NCBI GenBank assembly: GCA_029968055.1
Contig: JASCNX010000008.1
Coordinates: forward strand, 124,001 to 188,000
Direction of reading: 5' to 3'
Source of the DNA: Xenophilus aerolatus
GTDB taxonomy: Bacteria > Pseudomonadota > Gammaproteobacteria > Burkholderiales > Burkholderiaceae_C
DNA length: 64,000 nt
A program made the translations under genes and the position numbers. The number at the start of each line of letters is the position of its first letter. Position 1 is the stretch's first letter. This document shows positions 59,732 to 64,000 of the stretch, piece by piece. The notes under the pieces are model-generated. The model saw nothing but the letters and a program-made list of their open reading frames with translations. It made no database searches and was not told the origin of the DNA.

Positions 59732-60868
59732 GTGAGCCCGCCGCCCGGTCCCGTCCGCCACAAGACCACTGCCCTGCCGCTGGCGCTCGCGTACACGGCG
59801 CTGATCGTCTACGCCAGCCTGTACCCGTTCGCCGAATGGCGCGACCAGGGCATCGTGCCCTGGGCCTACCTGGCGGCGCCCTGGCCGAAGTACTGGACGG
59901 GCTTCGACCTGGGCGTGAACGTGGTCGGCTACATGCCGCTGGGCTTCCTCATCGCGCTGGTCGTGCTGCGCACCTGGCCTGGCGCGGGGGCGCTGCGCGC
60001 CGTGGCGCAGGCCGGCGCCGCCGGTGCGGCCCTGGCCTTCGGCATGGAAACGCTGCAGAGCTACCTGCCCTCGCGCATCCCTTCGAACGTGGACCTCGGC
60101 CTGAACAGCCTGGGCACGCTGCTGGGCGCCATGCTGGCGGCCGCGGCGGAGCGGCTGGGCGTCGTCGCCCACTGGAGCCGTGCGCGCGCCAACTGGTTCG
60201 TGGACGAGGCGCGGGGCGCACTGGGGCTGCTCGCGCTGTGGCCGGTGGCGCTGCTGTTTCCACCGGCCGTGCCCTTTGGGCTGGGCCAGGTCTTCGAGCG
60301 GCTGGAGACGGCGATTGCCGAATGGCTGGCCGACACCCCGTTCCTCGACTGGCTGCCCGTGCGCGAGTTCGAACTGGAGCCGCTGGTGCCCGGGGTCGAG
60401 CTGTTGTGCGTCATGCTCGGCGCGCTGGTGCCCTGCCTGCTGGCCTTCACCGTCGCGCGATCGGCCGGCCGGCGCCTGTCCCTGCTGGCCCTGATGCTCG
60501 GGCTGGGCCTGGCGGCCAGCGCGCTGTCGGCGGCGCTGAGCTACGGGCCCGAACACGCCTGGGCCTGGTTCGGCCTGCCGGTGCGGGTGGGGATGCTGGC
60601 GGCGGTCGTGGTCGGGGTGCTGCTCACGCCGCTGTCGCGCCGCCTGTGCATGGCCTTGCTGCTGCTGGCGCTGGTGCTGCACCTGAGCCTGCTCAACCAG
60701 GCGCCAGAAAGCGCGTACTTTGCGCAGACGCTGGCCACCTGGGAGCAGGGGCGCTTCATCCGCTTCCACGGGCTGGCGCAATGGCTGGGCTGGTTGTGGC
60801 CCTTCGCCACCATCGCCTACGCGCTGGCGGCGCTGGCACGGCGCCCGGCGCGCGCGGTGCACTCCTAG
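59732..60868 (+). CDS. VanZ-like membrane protein
   Basis: A 378-residue integral membrane protein with about nine hydrophobic segments. The N-terminal half matches VanZ-like proteins: ALIVYASLYPFAEWRDQG, then FDLGVNVVGYMPLGFLIAL and the conserved METLQSYLPSRIPSNVDLGL (about 111-130). The C-terminal half carries no recognised domain. VanZ-like proteins have poorly defined roles, some in resistance to glycopeptides. GTG 59732 follows hemJ by four bases. Confidence 0.8.
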   Translation: MSPPPGPVRHKTTALPLALAYTALIVYASLYPFAEWRDQGIVPWAYLAAPWPKYWTGFDLGVNVVGYMPLGFLIALVVLRTWPGAGALRAVAQAGAAGAALAFGMETLQSYLPSRIPSNVDLGLNSLGTLLGAMLAAAAERLGVVAHWSRARANWFVDEARGALGLLALWPVALLFPPAVPFGLGQVFERLETAIAEWLADTPFLDWLPVREFELEPLVPGVELLCVMLGALVPCLLAFTVARSAGRRLSLLALMLGLGLAASALSAALSYGPEHAWAWFGLPVRVGMLAAVVVGVLLTPLSRRLCMALLLLALVLHLSLLNQAPESAYFAQTLATWEQGRFIRFHGLAQWLGWLWPFATIAYALAALARRPARAVHS

Positions 60869-60878
60869 AATCCGGCGG

Positions 60879-61232
60879 ATGGCCAGTTCATCCCCCAGCG
60901 CACCGGGCGGCTACTACGCCCGCCACATCTTCTTCTGCCTGAACGAGCGCACCAACGGCGAGGACTCCTGCGCCCGGCACAACGCGCAGGCAGGCTTCGA
61001 GCATTGCAAGTCGCGCGTCAAGAAGGAAGGCCTGTCCGGCGCGGGCAAGGTGCGTGTCAACAAGGCCGGCTGCCTGGACCGGTGTGCCGGCGGGCCGGTC
61101 GCCGTGGTGTACCCCGACGCGGTCTGGTACAGCTTCGTCGACGCGGCCGATATCGACGAGATCGTCGACTCGCATCTGAAGAACGGGCAGGTGGTCGAGC
61201 GCCTCTTGCTGCCGCCCGACGTGGGCCGCTGA
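60879..61232 (+). CDS. Thioredoxin-like 2Fe-2S ferredoxin
   Basis: A 117-residue electron carrier of the thioredoxin-fold 2Fe-2S family. Five cysteines are present (20, 31, 43, 65, 69). HIFFCLNER and GCLDRCAGGPVAVVYP give the typical ligand positions, with Cys20, Cys31, Cys65 and Cys69 the likely cluster ligands. It is about the usual size. It follows the VanZ-like gene by 10 bp and an alpha/beta hydrolase comes after. Partner enzyme unknown. Confidence 0.9.
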   Translation: MASSSPSAPGGYYARHIFFCLNERTNGEDSCARHNAQAGFEHCKSRVKKEGLSGAGKVRVNKAGCLDRCAGGPVAVVYPDAVWYSFVDAADIDEIVDSHLKNGQVVERLLLPPDVGR

Positions 61233-61305
61233 CGCGGTTGCGGTCCCGGCGCCGGAACTTTTCAAGCTTTTTGGGGCTCCAGCGCCCGTCGCTCCTGCGG
61301 GAGCG

Positions 61306-61322
61306 GCCATTGAATTCGTAGC
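61306..61322. repeat. 17-bp intergenic palindrome, copy 4 (degenerate)
   Basis: GCCATTGAATTCGTAGC, 6 bp before the alpha/beta hydrolase ATG. It matches copy 1 most closely (ATTGA-TTC-TAGC). The arms are not fully complementary. Because it occupies the ribosome-site position, it may influence translation of the next gene. Confidence 0.45.
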
Positions 61323-61328
61323 AGAACC

Positions 61329-61964
61329 ATGAACGCACAGACCGAGAAGCTGCAGCTTGAAGGCCCCGCGGGCGCCATCGAGGCGGCACGCGACCGGCCG
61401 GCCGAGGGCGTCGCGCCCGTGGGCACGGCGGTCATTGCCCATCCCCATCCGCTCTTCGGCGGCACGATGGACAACAAGGTGGTGCAGACCCTAGCGCGCG
61501 CCTTCGTCGCTGCCGGCTGGACGGCCATCCGCTTCAACTTCCGTGGCGTGGGCGGCACCGCCGGCACGCACGACGAAGGACGCGGCGAGGCCGAGGACTA
61601 CCTGCGCGTGGTCGAGCAGGCGGCCGGCAGCGGCCCGATCGCCGTGGCCGGCTTCTCCTTCGGCGCTTTCGTGGCGATCAACGCGGTGCAGACGCTCTGG
61701 CCGGCGCGTGATGTGCGCCAGATCGCGCTAGTCGGCCCGAGCGTGGCGCGCGTGGTGCCGCCGGCGCTGCCGACCGAATCGCACCTGCGCGCGCTGGTCG
61801 TGCACGGCGAAGCCGACGACACCGTGGCCCTTTCCGCCGTGATGGACTGGGCGCGGCCGCAGTCACTTCCTGTCACCGTGATCCCGGGGGGCGGCCACTT
61901 CTTTCACGGACAATTGCCGCTGCTCAAGTCGCTCGTGACGCGCCACCTGCTCGCAGGCCAGTAG
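61329..61964 (+). CDS. Alpha/beta hydrolase
   Basis: A 211-residue alpha/beta hydrolase with nucleophile Ser110 in GFSFGA, acid in HGEADDTVAL (about 154-163) and catalytic His in GGGHFFHG. The oxyanion segment HPHPLFGGTMDNKVVQTLAR is characteristic of the small YpfH/DUF-like family. The substrate is unknown. No Shine-Dalgarno sequence is visible before the ATG, where a degenerate 17-bp palindrome lies instead. Confidence 0.88.
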   Translation: MNAQTEKLQLEGPAGAIEAARDRPAEGVAPVGTAVIAHPHPLFGGTMDNKVVQTLARAFVAAGWTAIRFNFRGVGGTAGTHDEGRGEAEDYLRVVEQAAGSGPIAVAGFSFGAFVAINAVQTLWPARDVRQIALVGPSVARVVPPALPTESHLRALVVHGEADDTVALSAVMDWARPQSLPVTVIPGGGHFFHGQLPLLKSLVTRHLLAGQ

Positions 61965-62027
61965 AAGAACAACCCGGCGCGCCGCCGCCACGGGCCCTTT
62001 CTCCTTCTTTCGTTCCCTCGCATTTCC

Positions 62028-63197
62028 ATGACCCGTTTCCCTGACGTGCTCCGCGCGTTCGTGTTTGCCGCGGCCGCCCTGGTCGCTTCCGTTGCCGGTG
62101 CGCAGGCGCCCGTGCCGCCCGAGGTGGCTGCCCGCAGCTATCTGCTGCTGGACGTCACCTCCGGCCAGTTGCTGGCGCAGAAGGATGCCGATTCGCCCAT
62201 CGAGCCGGCGTCGCTGACCAAGCTCATGACCCAGTACCTGGTCTTCGACGCCCTGCGGGCCAAAAAGATCACGCTCACCCAGACCCTGCCGGTGAGCCAG
62301 CGTGCCTGGAAGATGCCCGGTTCGCGCATGTTCATCGACCCCAAGATGCAGGTGCCGGTGGACGACCTCATCAAGGGCATGATCGTCCAGTCGGGCAACG
62401 ACGCCACCATGGCGCTGGCCGAAGGCGTGGGCGGGACGGCCGAACACTTCGTGCAACTCATGAACGACCAGGCCAAGGCCCTGGGCATGAAGAACACGAG
62501 CTACAAGAACCCCGAGGGGCTCACGGCGCCGGGCCACACCACCACGGCACGCGACCTGAGCATCCTGGCGACTCGGCTCATGCGCGAGTTCCCGGAGTAC
62601 CTGCACTACTACGCGATCAAGAAATATCGCTACCCGGGCACGCCGGCGTCCAACGACACCAACCGCAACCTGCTGCTGTTCCGCGACCCCACCGTGGACG
62701 GCCTGAAGACGGGCCACACCGATGCTGCCGGCTATTGCCTGATCGCGACCGCGAAGCGCGATTTTCCGAACCTGCCGGGCGGCCGTCGCCTGCTGTCGAT
62801 CGTGCTGGGCGCCGCCAGCGACAACGCGCGCGCCAACGAGTCGCAGAAGCTGCTCAACTGGGGCTACACCGCCTTCGACGACGTGCGCCTGTTCGACGCC
62901 GGCCAGGCCGTGGCCACGCCGCAGGTCTGGAAGGGCAAGACGAACACCATCAAGCTCGGCCGCCCCGAGGCGATCGTCGTCTCGGTGCCGTCGGGCCAGG
63001 CGGCCAAGGTCAAGACGCAGGTGGCGCGCCCCGACCCCCTGGTGGCGCCCTTCACCAGGAACCAGCCCCTGGGCAGCCTCAAGATTTCGCTGGACGACCA
63101 GCCGCTGGCCGAGGTGCCGCTGGTGGCGCTCGAGCCTGTGGAGCAGGCCGGCATCCTCGGCCGCGCCTGGGACGCGGTGCGCCTCTGGATCAAGTGA
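62028..63197 (+). CDS. dacC: D-alanyl-D-alanine carboxypeptidase (PBP5/6 type)
   Basis: A 389-residue low-molecular-weight penicillin-binding protein that trims the terminal D-Ala from peptidoglycan stems. Signal peptide to about residue 25 (VAGAQA). Active-site Ser62 and Lys65 in SLTK, SGN at 122-124, KTG at 227-229. A C-terminal beta domain and an amphipathic anchor ending GRAWDAVRLWIK tether it to the inner membrane. The symbol is by family resemblance; dacA would also be acceptable. It is a separate unit before the str operon. Confidence 0.93.
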   Translation: MTRFPDVLRAFVFAAAALVASVAGAQAPVPPEVAARSYLLLDVTSGQLLAQKDADSPIEPASLTKLMTQYLVFDALRAKKITLTQTLPVSQRAWKMPGSRMFIDPKMQVPVDDLIKGMIVQSGNDATMALAEGVGGTAEHFVQLMNDQAKALGMKNTSYKNPEGLTAPGHTTTARDLSILATRLMREFPEYLHYYAIKKYRYPGTPASNDTNRNLLLFRDPTVDGLKTGHTDAAGYCLIATAKRDFPNLPGGRRLLSIVLGAASDNARANESQKLLNWGYTAFDDVRLFDAGQAVATPQVWKGKTNTIKLGRPEAIVVSVPSGQAAKVKTQVARPDPLVAPFTRNQPLGSLKISLDDQPLAEVPLVALEPVEQAGILGRAWDAVRLWIK

Positions 63198-63244
63198 ATT
63201 CCTCGCGCCGGTGAGCCTGCCGGCCCTCTGGCGACCCCCGGGAT

Positions 63245-63273
63245 TTGCCAGCTTCCAGCCGCCGGGCTAGAAT
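63245..63273 (+). promoter_or_regulatory. Sigma-70 promoter of the rpsL operon
   Basis: TTGCCA (63245-63250), exactly 17 bp, TAGAAT (63268-63273): both boxes are close to consensus at optimal spacing. Transcription is expected to begin near 63280, leaving a leader of about 100 bases before rpsL. Confidence 0.85.
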
Positions 63274-63282
63274 CGCGGGCTT

Positions 63283-63298
63283 TTCGGAAATTTCCGAA
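63283..63298. promoter_or_regulatory. Perfect palindrome in the rpsL leader
   Basis: TTCGGAAATTTCCGAA is a perfect 16-bp palindrome at the expected start of the str-operon transcript. It could be a DNA operator next to the promoter or a hairpin at the 5' end of the mRNA. Confidence 0.6.
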
Positions 63299-63378
63299 GG
63301 GTTTCACGTTTTCGTCATTTCCCGTGCTTCGCCTTCACGTCTTGGGCGGGCCGCGGGAGTTTTGGGACCAATCCATTC

Positions 63379-63756
63379 ATGCCAACGATCAATCAACTGG
63401 TGCGCCAGGGTCGCGAGGTCGAAACGACCAAGTCGAAGAGCCCTGCCATGCAGAACTCGCCGCAACGCCGCGGCGTCTGCACCCGGGTCTACACCACGAC
63501 CCCCAAGAAGCCGAACTCGGCGCTTCGTAAAGTCGCCAAGGTCCGCCTGACCAACGGCTTCGAAGTCATCTCCTACATCGGCGGTGAAGGTCACAACCTC
63601 CAGGAACACAGCGTCGTGCTGGTCCGCGGCGGTCGTGTGAAGGACCTTCCCGGCGTGCGTTACCACATCGTTCGCGGTTCGCTGGACCTGCAGGGCGTGA
63701 AGGATCGCAAGCAATCGCGCTCCAAGTACGGCGCCAAGCGCCCGAAGAAGGCCTGA
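63379..63756 (+). CDS. rpsL: 30S ribosomal protein S12
   Basis: A 125-residue S12, which contacts the decoding centre. Motifs [17 protein letters not shown] (with the streptomycin-related lysines at 43 and 44) and [13 protein letters not shown] (with the Lys near 88) are wild type, so no streptomycin-resistance change is visible. Ends in [12 protein letters not shown]. It is the first gene of the str operon with rpsG following at 155 bp. The length is one residue more than E. coli S12. Confidence 0.98.
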   Translation: MPTINQLVRQGREVETTKSKSPAMQNSPQRRGVCTRVYTTTPKKPNSALRKVAKVRLTNGFEVISYIGGEGHNLQEHSVVLVRGGRVKDLPGVRYHIVRGSLDLQGVKDRKQSRSKYGAKRPKKA

Positions 63757-63911
63757 TCGGTTTCGATCAATCGGTGTTCGGCTGCCTGGCTGGCGGTCCG
63801 AGCGTAGTGACCCGAAGCGCCATGTCGGCGTGGGTCGAGTAAGTGAGGGTCCTGATGGCTCTCGCGGCATCGCCGGAAGGCGCTGCCAACTGAAGCAAAG
63901 AGGTTCAGAAA
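63757..63911 (+). promoter_or_regulatory. rpsL-rpsG intercistronic region (possible S7 control site)
   Basis: In E. coli the spacer between rpsL and rpsG binds S7 and lets it repress the operon. Here the 155-bp spacer is longer than in E. coli and may fold, but I did not identify the conserved binding structure. An AGAGG ribosome site lies before the rpsG ATG. Confidence 0.35.
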
Positions 63912-64000
63912 ATGCCACGTCGTCGCGAAGTCCCCAAACGTGAAATCCTGCCGGACCCGAAGTTCGGCAATGTCGAGCTGTCCAAGTTCATGAACGTGAT
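63912..64000 (+). CDS. rpsG: 30S ribosomal protein S7, N-terminal fragment at window edge
   Basis: The last 89 bases encode [20 protein letters not shown] and a few more residues (VELSKFMNV), the invariant start of S7, which nucleates assembly of the 30S head. The gene runs out of the window. AGAGG lies about nine bases before the ATG. Second gene of the str operon after rpsL. Confidence 0.95.
   Translation, partial: MPRRREVPKREILPDPKFGNVELSKFMNV

Overview
The window is about 64 kb of GC-rich chromosomal DNA from a betaproteobacterium, most likely a member of the Comamonadaceae (Variovorax/Acidovorax-like). The reasons are the gene content and order (gatCAB beside mreBCD-mrdA, hemB beside hemJ, rpsL-rpsG), many GTG/TTG starts with ATGA/GTGA overlaps, a REP-like palindrome built on a TTCGACAGGCTCAG core, and several intergenic 17-bp GCTA/TAGC palindromes. 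I see no phage, insertion sequence, CRISPR array, rRNA or tRNA.

Layout. 1-3019: end of a LysR regulator, xth and pyrE divergently packed 15 bp apart, and a DUF4124 protein. 3053-6450: gatB, gatA and gatC (minus strand), with a nested inverted repeat between gatB and gatA. 6691-11417: the cell-shape operon mreB-mreC-mreD-mrdA, with no rodA following. 11476-14637: a trimeric autotransporter adhesin divergent from a LuxR-type regulator.

14657-40233: a 25-kb island for uptake and CoA-dependent breakdown of an unidentified organic acid. It holds four acyl-CoA dehydrogenases, two acid-CoA ligases, a class III CoA-transferase, two hydratases, a hydratase/dehydrogenase fusion, a MaoC protein, an SDR, two VOC proteins, an APH-fold kinase and a complete branched-chain-type ABC importer with two tandem binding proteins and a fused LivH-LivM permease. 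A GntR and a LysR regulator are included. A YGWTATAACMWAT motif lies before three of its transcription units, including the GntR gene. The kinase and one dehydrogenase resemble the two halves of animal ACAD11, which suggests a 4-hydroxyacyl-CoA step.

40234-42511: a 680-bp control region with a sigma-54 promoter, an NtrC-like site, an ammonium transporter that seems to start at ATA, and a small unknown gene. 42530-46957: a GMC oxidoreductase and mmsA, divergent from a LysR gene across a perfect inverted repeat. 47050-50743: an Mla-type lipid ABC transporter (permease, ATPase, MCE protein, lipoprotein). 50850-54709: marC, SDR, an HCCA-isomerase-like protein, dienelactone hydrolase and amidohydrolase. 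54719-58977: LysR, two small exported proteins, a CorA-type channel and hemB. 59118-59256: a promoter, stable hairpins and a strong terminator mark a likely unannotated small RNA or attenuating leader just before hemJ. 59299-63197: hemJ, a VanZ-like protein, a 2Fe-2S protein, an alpha/beta hydrolase and a DD-carboxypeptidase. 63245-64000: the start of the str operon (rpsL, partial rpsG) with a strong promoter and a 16-bp palindrome in the leader.
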